From Thaumasiovibrio sp043421945 (lineage in GTDB: Bacteria > Pseudomonadota > Gammaproteobacteria > Enterobacterales > Vibrionaceae), in contig JBHOGO010000025.1 in assembly GCA_043421945.1 (NCBI GenBank), forward strand, positions 1 to 49,291: 49,291 nt of DNA. Direction: 5' to 3'. The stretch's first letter is position 1; every line of letters starts with the position of its first letter. Made by a program: the position numbers and the translations under genes. Positions 8,952 to 17,355 of this stretch are shown here, one piece after another. The notes beneath the pieces are model-generated. The model searched no databases. It saw nothing but the letters and a program-made list of their open reading frames with translations, and was not told where the DNA came from.

Positions 8952-9107
8952 ATGAGTATTGCCGGTGATGAAAAAACCAGAATGAGAATAAAGAAAGTGA
9001 ATTCTTTATATGAGTTAAGTAGAAAAAAAAGAAAAACTGAATTCAGGAAACAAGCATCTCAACAGATCAATATAGCAAGGGAGATAAAATACTCTGCTGC
9101 AGAATAA
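8952..9107 (+). CDS. 51-residue basic small protein, unknown
   Basis: A short frame begins MSIAGDEKTRMRIKKVNSLY and ends with IKYSAAE. It is preceded by an excellent Shine-Dalgarno (AAGGAGG, 4 nt before the ATG). The protein is very rich in Lys and Arg, has no hydrophobic segment and no cysteine, and probably forms one or two helices. It lies 95 nt after the sulfatase and is read in the same direction, so it may be the last gene of the rha operon. I do not recognise it. The strong ribosome binding site is the main reason to believe it is translated. Confidence 0.5.
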   Translation: MSIAGDEKTRMRIKKVNSLYELSRKKRKTEFRKQASQQINIAREIKYSAAE

Positions 9108-9154
9108 CTCATAATAAAAATCAATCCAAGTTTCTATTTCAACGTGTTGGTTAA

Positions 9155-9199
9155 GTGCTCAGGGGTTATAGGCATCTATTTTACCTTCCCCCTGAACAC
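9155..9199. terminator. imperfect hairpin between convergent genes
   Basis: GTGCTCAGGGG pairs, with one mismatch, with CCCCTGAACAC across a roughly 23-nt loop. It lies between the small ORF (ending 9107, plus strand) and the maturase (ending 9226, minus strand). The position suits a terminator, but the long loop and lack of a clean T-run make it weak. Confidence 0.35.
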
Positions 9200-9225
9200 A
9201 TTTATACACATTGCTTTATCATTAT

Positions 9226-10515
9226 TTACGCACAGCACCGTTTGTACTTTCTACCACTCCCGCATGGGCAGTAATCATTCCTATTTACCTTCTTTTTTTC
9301 TTGTTGTTGATTATAGAACTCCATCACCTGAGCGGGTGATTGGCCATTATTGATGAGTTTTGTCATTATTGACATGGCATTTTGGCTATGTTCAAAGAAG
9401 CTATAATATCCATCACATAAATAGTTATGATCTATCTTACCAGAAGGACCAGCTACAAAACGATGCTTAGGGCAACCACCATGACAAGCAAAACGATAAC
9501 GACAAGACTGGCATTTCTCATTTAGTTGTCTTGATTTGTTTATTCCAAATTCAATAGCTTCTTTACTATTATTCATTTCTTGTATTGATTTACTGTGTAT
9601 ATTACCAAGTTTGTATTCTGGATAAACATAGTGGTCACATTGAAATAAATCACCATTTGCTTCTAATGCAAAAGCATGACCACATCGAGGTGAGAATACA
9701 CAGATAGGACTTAGTTGACCAGTCCATGTTGCTAGTGTTACATCAAATTGTTGAACAAAAATTTTTCCTATATCCTTTCTAATCCAATTATCGAATATTT
9801 GGTTTAAGAATGTTCCATATTCTTCAGGTTTAACTGACCAACGGGTAACTTTTCCCTTCTCCTCTGCTGGATTAACTAACCAAGTATCGTTAGAATTTTT
9901 GTCAGACATCTCTCTTTCAACGAGAGGTATAAATTGAATAAAGCTTGAACCGATACTTTTAAGGTAGTGATATACTTTCAGAGGATGCTTGACATTGATA
10001 TCATTGACAACAGTGAGAGTGTTAAATTCTACGCCATGTTTTTTTAGTAGCTCTATTGCACTGACTACTTTAGCGTGGGTCCCCTTACCACTTGTACTTG
10101 TTCTATAAGCATCATGAAACTCTTGGGGACCATCAATAGATACACCAATCAAAAAACTATTTTCTTTGAAAAAGTGGCACCAATCATCATTAATCAATAT
10201 GCCGTTTGTTTGAAATGCATGAGTAATGGTTTTTCCGGCACCATACTGATTACATAATTGAACTGCTTTTTTATAAAATTCTATTCCTAGTAAAGTAGGT
10301 TCACCACCTTGCCATGAAAACTGTACATGGTCACCATTCTGTGCGTTTATATAGTTCTGAATATAAATCGCAAGAGTTTCATCATTCATGCGCCAGTTTT
10401 TTTGTCTATCTGGATAAAGTTTTTCTTTTTCTAAATAGAAGCAGTAGTCACAATCAATATTGCATACTGACCCTGATGGCTTGGCCATCACATGACAGTT
10501 TGTTACTTGGTTCAT
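9226..10515 (-). CDS. anaerobic sulfatase-maturating radical SAM enzyme with SEC-C tail
   Basis: This 429-residue enzyme converts the active-site cysteine of sulfatases to formylglycine, using S-adenosylmethionine and [4Fe-4S] clusters. The radical SAM motif is CNIDCDYC (C18, C22, C25). The downstream SPASM-type cysteines for auxiliary clusters are seen in 'CVFSPRCGHAF', 'FQCDHY' and 'CQSCRYRFACHGGCP'. The 'SWQGGEPTLLG' and 'GVSIDGPQEFHDAYR' segments are typical of anSME. The last 19 residues, NRNDYCPCGSGRKYKRCCA, form a SEC-C zinc motif, an added module of the kind found at the end of SecA. Ribosome binding site AGGAAAG precedes the ATG. It can serve both sulfatases in the window, and acts in the cytoplasm, which suits the leaderless sulfatase. 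Confidence 0.93.
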   Translation of the reverse strand: MNQVTNCHVMAKPSGSVCNIDCDYCFYLEKEKLYPDRQKNWRMNDETLAIYIQNYINAQNGDHVQFSWQGGEPTLLGIEFYKKAVQLCNQYGAGKTITHAFQTNGILINDDWCHFFKENSFLIGVSIDGPQEFHDAYRTSTSGKGTHAKVVSAIELLKKHGVEFNTLTVVNDINVKHPLKVYHYLKSIGSSFIQFIPLVEREMSDKNSNDTWLVNPAEEKGKVTRWSVKPEEYGTFLNQIFDNWIRKDIGKIFVQQFDVTLATWTGQLSPICVFSPRCGHAFALEANGDLFQCDHYVYPEYKLGNIHSKSIQEMNNSKEAIEFGINKSRQLNEKCQSCRYRFACHGGCPKHRFVAGPSGKIDHNYLCDGYYSFFEHSQNAMSIMTKLINNGQSPAQVMEFYNQQQEKKKVNRNDYCPCGSGRKYKRCCA

Positions 10516-10621
10516 TAACTTTCCTATTTGAATTGTAAAATAGTGCTAGATTATTAGAATTTTTTGCTAGCGGTAATTTTTTATGATTATATGTATATTA
10601 CGGAGCAGCTTTAGATAACCT

Positions 10622-11251
10622 TCATGCCAGATTTGTAACCTGGCGAAATAGGCTGAGCTTGTTCAGATCTAAAGGGCGGGGTTTCCGGTTTTTCTTGCAT
10701 AGTACTCCAGACTCTTTCAATAATTTGCAAAATCTTATAACGGTAGTTACATCAGTTGCGCTATATTCGCTTATTTCTCTATATGTCCATGGGTATTGTG
10801 GATAGTATGTGAAGAAATAATAGATTGTATCAATAATTCTATTTTTTGCATTAAAAGCGCTAAATTGAACTAGGCGTTTCTCAGCATCTCCAAGCTCGTG
10901 ACAAACTTCAATTGCTAAATTATTAGCTAGATCAGTGGATATTTGTTGTAAAGACTCTAAGTTTTTCACATTGAATTTTTTTATGTGACTTTTTTCCATT
11001 GCTCTTGCTGTTGAAGGATAGCGTTGATTAGTAAATAATGATCGGTATCCAAAAAATGACCCTGCGCCATAAAGTCTTAAAAGCGACTCCTTACCGGTAT
11101 CGGCAACTTGATACAAACCAACGAATCCTTTATCTACATAATAAAACCCGGTCGCTTTCGTATTGCTCAGGTAAACAGCTTCATTTTTTTTAACATTCAA
11201 TGAATCAGAACTACTGTGCAGTTGATATAGTGCGTTTTGTTCCATCTTCAT
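10622..11251 (-). CDS. Crp/Fnr-family transcriptional regulator
   Basis: A 209-residue protein with an N-terminal cyclic-nucleotide-binding-type beta-roll (about residues 20-110, with 'GFYYVDKGFVGLYQVADTGK' and 'RLYGAGSFFGYRSL') and a C-terminal winged helix (about 145-200, 'TYREISEYSATDVTTVIRFC'). No N-terminal FNR-type cysteine cluster is present, so it is probably not a direct oxygen sensor. I chose ATG 11251 because AAGGAAC and GGGG precede it; an upstream TTG at 11275 gives eight more residues. It runs in the same direction as the maturase with a 106-nt gap, so the two may be co-transcribed. Confidence 0.85.
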   Translation of the reverse strand: MKMEQNALYQLHSSSDSLNVKKNEAVYLSNTKATGFYYVDKGFVGLYQVADTGKESLLRLYGAGSFFGYRSLFTNQRYPSTARAMEKSHIKKFNVKNLESLQQISTDLANNLAIEVCHELGDAEKRLVQFSAFNAKNRIIDTIYYFFTYYPQYPWTYREISEYSATDVTTVIRFCKLLKESGVLCKKNRKPRPLDLNKLSLFRQVTNLA

Positions 11252-11264
11252 CCCCAATAGTTCC

Positions 11265-11364
11265 TTTATTGACAAAGTTTATTTTACACCAAATATTTAT
11301 GTCTAAATATGATCGAGACCATAAATTTATAAAGTCGTGACATGTTATATTGTATTTATTGACA
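11265..11364. promoter_or_regulatory. paired TTTATTGACA direct repeats in crp/fucO gap
   Basis: The identical 10-mer TTTATTGACA occurs at 11265-11274 and 11355-11364 in the 344-bp divergent region between the Crp/Fnr gene and fucO. Each contains a -35-like TTGACA, but I could not pair either with a convincing -10. They could be regulator sites or chance in A/T-rich DNA. Nothing else in this gap stands out. Confidence 0.25.
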
Positions 11365-11595
11365 CTTTGTTTTGTCTAGTTGTAGGGTTTCTTACTTACA
11401 AACCGCTAGTTAGCGTTTTAATATTCTTTCTATTTCGGTGAGTATGGTTTCGACCCATTTATGTAACATGGTTGTGAACTGTAACGTCTCTAAAATTCTT
11501 GATCTGAATTGTTATTTATTAACATCTCATTGTACTAGTTATAATTCAAAGCTTTGGTTACTAAGATTTTTAACTTTATAAATAATGGAAAAAAA

Positions 11596-12744
11596 ATGGC
11601 ATTTACTTTAGCACTTCCAAAGATCAATATCTCGGGTGAGCATGCAATTGAAGAGTTGGTCTCTCACTTGGCTTCTAAAGATGTGAAGCATGGCTTCATT
11701 ATTGCTGATCAAGCGTTAGAACAACTGGGTTTACTTACCCCGTTGATAAATGCGCTTAATGAATGTGAATTACCTTTTACTTGCTTCACTGAAACGATCG
11801 CGAATCCAACGGTGAGTGTAGTTAATAAGGCATACAAAGCATACCAAGAATCAGGGGCAAGTTATATTATTGGTTTTGGTGGCGGTAGTGCAATTGACAC
11901 TGCTAAAGCTGTGAAAATTCTTACCGCAAATCCACAACCAATTACTTTGTATACTGGTGTAAATAATGTAAAAAATTCAGGTGTACCATTATTTGCAATC
12001 AATACTACAGCAGGTACTGCTGCGGAAGTTACTAGCAATGCTGTTATTACTGATGAAGAGACAAAGGTTAAATGTGTCATTATCGATAGTAATATTATTC
12101 CTGATGTTTCTGTAAATGATCCAAGTATTATGCTTGGTTTACCTGCAGAAGTAACAGCTTCTACTGGTATGGATGCGCTAACTCATGCTATTGAAGCATA
12201 TGTTTCGGTAGGAGCACATACTCTGACTGATCACTCTGCTTTAGAGTCAGTCCGTGTAATCAGTCAATATTTGCCTCATGCAGTAGAGGACGGTTCAAAC
12301 TTAGAAGCTCGTGAAATGATGGCTTTGGGTCAGTTCCTTGCAGGTATGGCCTTTAATAGTGCTGGACTTGGTATGGTTCATGCTATGGCTCACCCTGCTG
12401 GTGCACATAAGAATTTACCACATGGTGTTTGTAACGCAATTCTATTACCTATTGTATGTGAATTTAACCGACCTCACAGAGTAGAGAAGTTTGCTAAGTT
12501 AGCAGCAGTATTAGGTTGTAATGTTGAAGGTTTATCTACAGAGCAGGCGAGTATTGCAGCCGTTAATGCGATCTGCGAACTTAGCGAGAGAGTGGGGATC
12601 CCACAAGGTTTTGCACAACTAGGTGTTACGGAACATGATATCAACCTATGGGTAGAAAGTGCGCTTGCAGATCCGTGCGCAGGTGGAAACCCTGTAGCGA
12701 TGACTGCTGATGATGTGCTTGATCTGTACATGAAGTCGCTTTAA
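11596..12744 (+). CDS. fucO: lactaldehyde reductase (FucO-type iron alcohol dehydrogenase)
   Basis: FucO reduces L-lactaldehyde, a product of rhamnose and fucose aldolase cleavage, to L-1,2-propanediol with NADH, mainly without oxygen. The predicted 382 residues equal the E. coli length when the ATG at 11596 is used; an upstream in-frame TTG at 11554 is less likely. The NAD-binding 'GFGGGSAIDTAKA' lies at about residues 93-105, and the iron-site helices show 'GMDALTHAIEAYVS' and 'GMVHAMAHPAGAHKNLPHGV'. It is a separate transcription unit downstream of the rha cluster and completes the pathway from RhaD. Confidence 0.92.
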   Translation: MAFTLALPKINISGEHAIEELVSHLASKDVKHGFIIADQALEQLGLLTPLINALNECELPFTCFTETIANPTVSVVNKAYKAYQESGASYIIGFGGGSAIDTAKAVKILTANPQPITLYTGVNNVKNSGVPLFAINTTAGTAAEVTSNAVITDEETKVKCVIIDSNIIPDVSVNDPSIMLGLPAEVTASTGMDALTHAIEAYVSVGAHTLTDHSALESVRVISQYLPHAVEDGSNLEAREMMALGQFLAGMAFNSAGLGMVHAMAHPAGAHKNLPHGVCNAILLPIVCEFNRPHRVEKFAKLAAVLGCNVEGLSTEQASIAAVNAICELSERVGIPQGFAQLGVTEHDINLWVESALADPCAGGNPVAMTADDVLDLYMKSL

Positions 12745-12914
12745 TCGAATTCTTTCTTAGCGATATAAATAAGGGCATCTCCTTCATTCGTTCTTTGCTT
12801 TTGCAGAAAATGATTGTTGGTGTTAGTACTGATGAATTTGTTATGTGACAAATTGATTTTTTAATATAGAGATTTAAAGTTTGATGCCCTTTTTCGCTTA
12901 ATTGTATGTACTTC

Positions 12915-12944
12915 TTGACTGTTTTTTGAAATGAAGCCTAATAT
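12915..12944 (+). promoter_or_regulatory. predicted sigma70 promoter in fucO-DJ-1 gap
   Basis: TTGACT (12915-12920) and TAATAT (12939-12944) are separated by 18 nt, close to the sigma70 consensus. The -10 box falls in the left arm of an inverted repeat: GCCTAATAT (12936-12944) is the exact reverse complement of ATATTAGGC (12969-12977), so a regulator or RNA structure may act here. Confidence 0.4.
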
Positions 12945-12950
12945 CTATCA

Positions 12951-13205
12951 TTGATTTTTCTAGTGATTATATTAGGCATTTGATTTTATGTTTGCCTTAT
13001 TAATGACTAAAAGATGGTTTGATGCATTAATATGCCTAGTTGCTTAGTGCAGTGGCCATAGTATAATTTAGGTTTATGAATGGAGTTAACAAAGTTAGCT
13101 GGCAGTTTAAATTAGTGTTAATATATACTTAATGTTGCTTGACTCTTTTCTGACTATTATATCCATGATGTCAACTTAGGGGGGGGCCACCCCCATTTTT
13201 TAATC
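12951..13205 (+). ncRNA. candidate orphan small RNA unit
   Basis: The 538-bp gap 12745-13282 holds no convincing ORF, yet has a promoter-like pair ending at 12944 and, at 13179-13201, a G/C hairpin (a run of G pairing with CCCCC) followed by six T on the plus strand. Together they would make a transcript of about 255 nt. The terminator is 435 bp beyond fucO, and the gene beyond it reads the other way, so it does not obviously serve either neighbour. No known RNA family was recognised. Confidence 0.25.
13179..13201 (+). terminator. G/C-run hairpin with T tract
   Basis: Eight G residues, then CCA and five C residues, then A and six T form a compact plus-strand terminator-like structure. It could end the candidate small RNA or long read-through from fucO. 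Confidence 0.55.
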
Positions 13206-13282
13206 TATCCAGTATTTATTGTAATATGTCGATTTATCTCATACTCAGTTAATACAAGTCTTTTGTGATGAAATAAATTTTC

Positions 13283-13891
13283 TTATTTAGTAGGCTTCAT
13301 ATGATAGTTACTAAAGCGATTATAGTTTATGTGCTTAGCCACCCAATCAATATCATCCACTTTAGGCGATCTTGTACGACGATTTCCAATGAGTACACTT
13401 GCAAGAGCAAAGGCAAAGTCAATAGTTACACCGTAATCTTGACCCGTCACAAATTGACCATCAACGACAACGAGTTGATCGACATATAAACCATCATCAT
13501 AGTTGCAGTGTAAGTTTCCACAACAGACATAGTGATGGTCAGATAGTAGCGAGTTTTTAGCGAGCACTTTAGCACCAGAAGAACAAAGTGCTCCTATATA
13601 TGCACCAGCGTCAATGTGATTTTTGATGAATTCAATGACATTTTTATCTGAACCTAATTTATCTGTATTTGGTGGACCACCAACCAATGCAATGGCATCA
13701 AATTTATTATTTTTTTGGTTATCAAGTAGATCATCAGCAATTAATTTAACACCGTGATAAGACGTAAGAGTATAGTCTTCATCACATGATATACTTGTCA
13801 CCGATATGTTTAGACGCCGCAGTATATCTATCACATTGATAGCTTCTCCTTCCTCAAATCCAGAGGAAAGTAATAAAGCAACTTTTTTCAT
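13283..13891 (-). CDS. DJ-1/PfpI-family protein
   Basis: A 202-residue cytoplasmic protein of the DJ-1/PfpI superfamily. It shows the conserved glutamate region near residue 14 (SSGFEEGEAINVID), the 'IALVGGPPNTDKL' strand-loop, and the nucleophile elbow 'IGALCSSGAKVLA' with C103. Members act as glyoxalases, chaperones or in stress defence; which applies here cannot be seen. Lactaldehyde, methylglyoxal-like and other reactive carbonyls arise in rhamnose and uronate breakdown, so a carbonyl-defence role is a reasonable but unproven reading. It is a single gene read against fucO and away from the sugar transporter at 14182. Confidence 0.82.
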   Translation of the reverse strand: MKKVALLLSSGFEEGEAINVIDILRRLNISVTSISCDEDYTLTSYHGVKLIADDLLDNQKNNKFDAIALVGGPPNTDKLGSDKNVIEFIKNHIDAGAYIGALCSSGAKVLAKNSLLSDHHYVCCGNLHCNYDDGLYVDQLVVVDGQFVTGQDYGVTIDFAFALASVLIGNRRTRSPKVDDIDWVAKHINYNRFSNYHMKPTK

Positions 13892-14181
13892 TAAATTATC
13901 CTTATATTTTCTTTCTACTCTATGATAAGTACAGTGTGATTTTAAGGTTGTAATTCAATTATCAATGGGGCAATAATTGCTTCATTGAAACCTAAAGTTT
14001 AAAGTGCTTTTGTTGTCTTTATTATTAGTTGTTCATGTGAAGGTTATCACGGTAAACACATATAATAATAGTCATATTAAAAACAGTAACACTGGTTTTT
14101 ATTATTTTAGTTTACTATGCCTTATAGTATTTAATTATCTTCAACTGTTAGATTTAATTCAATTTTGCAAAGGACTGATTC

Positions 14182-15516
14182 ATGGAAAAATTGAGAATTA
14201 GAGAGAAAGTAGCCTATGGTGCTGGGGATGCTGGCTGTGCATTTGTTTGGCAGACGGTGATGCTTTTTTTAGCCTTCTTTTATACAGATGTATACGGCTT
14301 ATCACCTGCTCACATGGGAACGATGTTTTTAATTGTAAGAATACTCGATGCAATAACTGACCCATTAATTGGTTCGCTTGCCGATAGAACTAAATCGAGG
14401 TTTGGACGTTATCGACCTTATTTGCTTTGGGTAGCTATTCCCTTTGCTATTTCATGTGTTCTCGTTTTCTATACACCTGATTTCGGGGAGAAAGGTAAGC
14501 TTGTATATGCTTATGCGTCTTATATTTTTCTTACATTGATGTATACAATGATTAATGTACCTTATTGTGCAATGGCAAATACACTTTCTAGTGATTCAAA
14601 TGAGAGAACTAGCCTACAATCATACCGGTTTACAATGACTTCAATTGCAGGGTTAGTTATCGTACTTCTTGCTATGAAGCTTGTTGATTATATAGGTGGT
14701 GGTGATTTGGAGTTGGGATATATCGGTGCCATGTCAGTTATGTCTAGTCTTTCTGTCATTCTTTTTCTATTTTGTTTCTTCAACGTAAAAGAAAAGATTG
14801 ATGTAAAACAGACTAAAAGTGGAAACTTGAAAAGTGACTTGAAACACTTATCAAAGAACCCTGCTTGGAGAGTGTTGTTCGCACAAAACATTATAATGTT
14901 AGTTGGTTTTGTTCTCAAAGATGCCGTTATTATTTATTACGTAGTGAGTATTTTGGAACGGCCTGAGCTTGTCGTTTTATTTATGGTTCTTGGTAAGTTA
15001 GCTGGTGTTTGTGGTGCAATGCTTGCTGTGCCTCTATTCGGAAAGTTCGACAAAGTAGTCGCTTACCAGCTCATCAATTTGGTGATGGGTATGTTTGCCA
15101 TATTGATTTTTTTCATTCCAAGCAACCAAGTGAATTTGATTATCGCTTTAATGGTTATTGTTAACTTCCTTAAAATGGCAGCAAGCCCCTTCTTGTGGAG
15201 TATGATGTCGGATGTTGTTGATTATGAGAAGCATCTTTCGGGACGTTCTCTTGGCGGGGTTGTTTTTTCGACTAACCTTTTTTCAATAAAATTTGGTGTT
15301 GCGTTAGGTGGTGCAATGCTAGGGTGGTTATTAGCCTTAGGAGGTTATGTTGGCGGAGCAGAAGTTCAGGCTGAAAGTGCTCTTACTATGATAAATGCAC
15401 TATTTACTCTTATCCCAGGTGTTATTTTTATCGTAGTAGCTATTATGGTCAAGTTCTACCCATTGACAGAGCAACGCGTTACTGAAGTTAAAAAGAGTCT
15501 TGAGTCAGCTAACTAA
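14182..15516 (+). CDS. GPH-family sugar/uronide:cation symporter (MFS)
   Basis: A 444-residue membrane protein with about 12 transmembrane segments. The start 'MEKLRIREKVAYGAGDAGCA' and the downstream 'YTDVYGLSPAHMGTMFLIVR', 'DPLIGSLADRTKSRFGRYRPYLLW' pattern are typical of glycoside-pentoside-hexuronide:cation symporters such as MelB, UidB and XynB-type carriers. Ribosome binding site AAGGA lies 10 nt before the ATG. Next to kdgK-eda, and converging with them, a uronide or oligosaccharide cargo is likely. It ends at a terminator shared with eda. Confidence 0.88.
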   Translation: MEKLRIREKVAYGAGDAGCAFVWQTVMLFLAFFYTDVYGLSPAHMGTMFLIVRILDAITDPLIGSLADRTKSRFGRYRPYLLWVAIPFAISCVLVFYTPDFGEKGKLVYAYASYIFLTLMYTMINVPYCAMANTLSSDSNERTSLQSYRFTMTSIAGLVIVLLAMKLVDYIGGGDLELGYIGAMSVMSSLSVILFLFCFFNVKEKIDVKQTKSGNLKSDLKHLSKNPAWRVLFAQNIIMLVGFVLKDAVIIYYVVSILERPELVVLFMVLGKLAGVCGAMLAVPLFGKFDKVVAYQLINLVMGMFAILIFFIPSNQVNLIIALMVIVNFLKMAASPFLWSMMSDVVDYEKHLSGRSLGGVVFSTNLFSIKFGVALGGAMLGWLLALGGYVGGAEVQAESALTMINALFTLIPGVIFIVVAIMVKFYPLTEQRVTEVKKSLESAN

Positions 15517-15519
15517 TCT

Positions 15520-15556
15520 AATTAAGGGTGACTGAATCATTCAGGCACCCTTAATT
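15520..15556. terminator. bidirectional terminator between transporter and eda
   Basis: AATTAAGGGTG (15520-15530) is the exact reverse complement of CACCCTTAATT (15546-15556), with T-rich flanks on both sides. It lies between the convergent GPH transporter and eda and would stop transcription from both. Confidence 0.8.
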
Positions 15557-15575
15557 TTAGTCTATGTAGAGTTTT

Positions 15576-16211
15576 CTAAGACATCGATGCCGTGTGGCTT
15601 ACTGCATCACGTACCAATTCTCCCAGCTCTTCCCATTTGCCTTCATCCATAAGTTTGGTCGGCACCAACCATGTACCTCCACAAGCTAACACTGAAGGGA
15701 TAGATTGATAATCGTCAATATTTGTAAGACTTACTCCACCAGTTGGCATGAAGTTTACTGGGTAAACTGCGGTAAGAGCTTTTAGCATAGGTACACCACC
15801 TGATGGCTCTGCTGGAAAGAACTTCAAAGTACGTAGTCCCATTTCCATGGCTTGTTCCACAAGGCTTGGGCTATTTACACCTGGGACAATAGTAACCCCC
15901 TTATCTAAACAGTATTGAACTGTTCGCGGGTTAAAGCCTGGGCTAACAATGAAGTCAACACCTGCATCAATTGAAGCATCAACTTGATCATTAGTAAGAA
16001 CGGTACCAGAACCGATTAGCATTTCTGGGTACTCTTTACGCATAGCACGAATAGCTTCAATTGCACATTCTGTACGTAGTGTGATTTCTGCGCATGGCAT
16101 GCCATTTTCAATAAGTGCGCGACCTAGAGGAATTGCATGTTCTACTTTGTTAATAGCAATAACTGGAATCACTTTAAGTTTTGCAAGTTGTTTGTTTAGT
16201 GTTGTAGTCAT
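15576..16211 (-). CDS. eda: 2-dehydro-3-deoxy-6-phosphogluconate (KDPG) aldolase
   Basis: Eda splits KDPG into pyruvate and glyceraldehyde-3-phosphate, the final step of uronate breakdown. I placed the start at ATG 16211 (MTTTLNKQLAKLKVIPVIAI), which gives 211 residues, the family norm, with GGAG upstream; the longer open frame overlaps kdgK and is not coding there. The class I aldolase residues are visible: E42 in 'AEITLRTECA' and the Schiff-base lysine K130 in 'LRTLKFFPAEPSGG'. It follows kdgK by 25 nt and the two form an operon. Confidence 0.95.
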   Translation of the reverse strand: MTTTLNKQLAKLKVIPVIAINKVEHAIPLGRALIENGMPCAEITLRTECAIEAIRAMRKEYPEMLIGSGTVLTNDQVDASIDAGVDFIVSPGFNPRTVQYCLDKGVTIVPGVNSPSLVEQAMEMGLRTLKFFPAEPSGGVPMLKALTAVYPVNFMPTGGVSLTNIDDYQSIPSVLACGGTWLVPTKLMDEGKWEELGELVRDAVSHTASMS

Positions 16212-16236
16212 TAATTTTAATCTCCGAGTTGTGGTC

Positions 16237-17163
16237 TTATAGTTCTGGGATAACATCGCGTGGGGTGATTGCACCTTTATATTGTATGACGGTGCTGGCA
16301 ACACGGTGTCCAGTTGATGCTGCCTCTTGAGCTGTGCCACCAGTGAAACGTTTTGCCATGAAGCCTGCACTGAAAGAATCACCAGCAGCTGTTGTATCGA
16401 TAACGTTTTCGACTTTATTGGCAGAAACAAAAGTTTGTTCGCCATGCTCTACAACTAAGCACGGTTCACTACCTCGTTTGATGACGATCTCATTAACCCC
16501 TAGTGAAGAAGTTCGCTCTACACACTGCTCTATGTGAGTATCACCAAACAGTAGTTGATCATCATCGTAAGTGAGTAAAGCAATATCAGTATGTTTGAGT
16601 ACTTTCAGATACCAAGATTGAGCTTCTTCTGTGCTCTCCCAAAGCTTAGGACGGTAGTTATTATCAAAAATCACTTTTCCACCTTGTGCTTTGTAAGCAT
16701 TTAAGAAGGATAAAAGTTTTTGGCGACCGCTCTCAGTAAGAACGGCAAGTGTAATACCGCTCATATAAATAGCGTCGAAGGAAAAAAGATTGTTGATAAG
16801 AGTATCTGACTCTGGTTGGTCAAACACAAATTTTGCAGCTGAATCATTGCGCCAATAGTGAAAACTGCGTTCCCCGGTATCATCAGTCTCGATGTAGTAA
16901 ATACCAGGAGTTTTATCTGTGAGGTTGAGGACCGAATCAGTATTGATACCGTCTTCCTGCCATGCTTGCAACATTTCCATGCTAAATGGGTCACAGCCAA
17001 GGGCAGTTACGTAACTCACATTGATATTGTGCGATTTTGTGAGACGTGAAAGGTATAGTGCGCTGTTCAGAGTATCACCTCCAAACGTTTGTTTCAGTTT
17101 CCCATCATGTTTTTGCAACTCGACCATGCATTCGCCTAGTACAGCTATTTTGTATTGAATCAT
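16237..17163 (-). CDS. kdgK: 2-dehydro-3-deoxygluconokinase (KDG kinase)
   Basis: KdgK phosphorylates KDG to KDPG with ATP. With the ATG at 17163 (MIQYKIAVLGECMVEL) the protein has 308 residues, matching E. coli KdgK; an upstream ATG at 17184 adds seven residues. PfkB/ribokinase features are 'GGDTLNSALYLSRL' near residue 35, 'GIYYIETDDTGERSFHYWR', and the C-terminal anion-hole and catalytic-base motif 'TTAAGDSFSAGF'. It leads the kdgK-eda operon, which has a KdgR-like operator about 200 bp upstream. Confidence 0.95.
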   Translation of the reverse strand: MIQYKIAVLGECMVELQKHDGKLKQTFGGDTLNSALYLSRLTKSHNINVSYVTALGCDPFSMEMLQAWQEDGINTDSVLNLTDKTPGIYYIETDDTGERSFHYWRNDSAAKFVFDQPESDTLINNLFSFDAIYMSGITLAVLTESGRQKLLSFLNAYKAQGGKVIFDNNYRPKLWESTEEAQSWYLKVLKHTDIALLTYDDDQLLFGDTHIEQCVERTSSLGVNEIVIKRGSEPCLVVEHGEQTFVSANKVENVIDTTAAGDSFSAGFMAKRFTGGTAQEAASTGHRVASTVIQYKGAITPRDVIPEL

Positions 17164-17355
17164 AGTATCTACTTTTATCCGCATTCTCTAATCGTTGGTC
17201 TAATTGGTTATGTATTGGTTTTTTATTCTATTTCTGATGGCTCACTTTTAAAAAAGAAGTAACTAAAGGGAAAGCCTACCTTCCCCGTTTTCTGAGCTGA
17301 AAAATAAACCATTATTAGTAGAAATAAGATGCTTGTGTTTAGATTAAGTCAAAAA

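Noticed and set aside
16212..16445. Longer N-terminus for eda
   Set aside because: The extension runs through the kdgK 3' end in another frame; ATG 16211 has a ribosome binding site and gives the family length.
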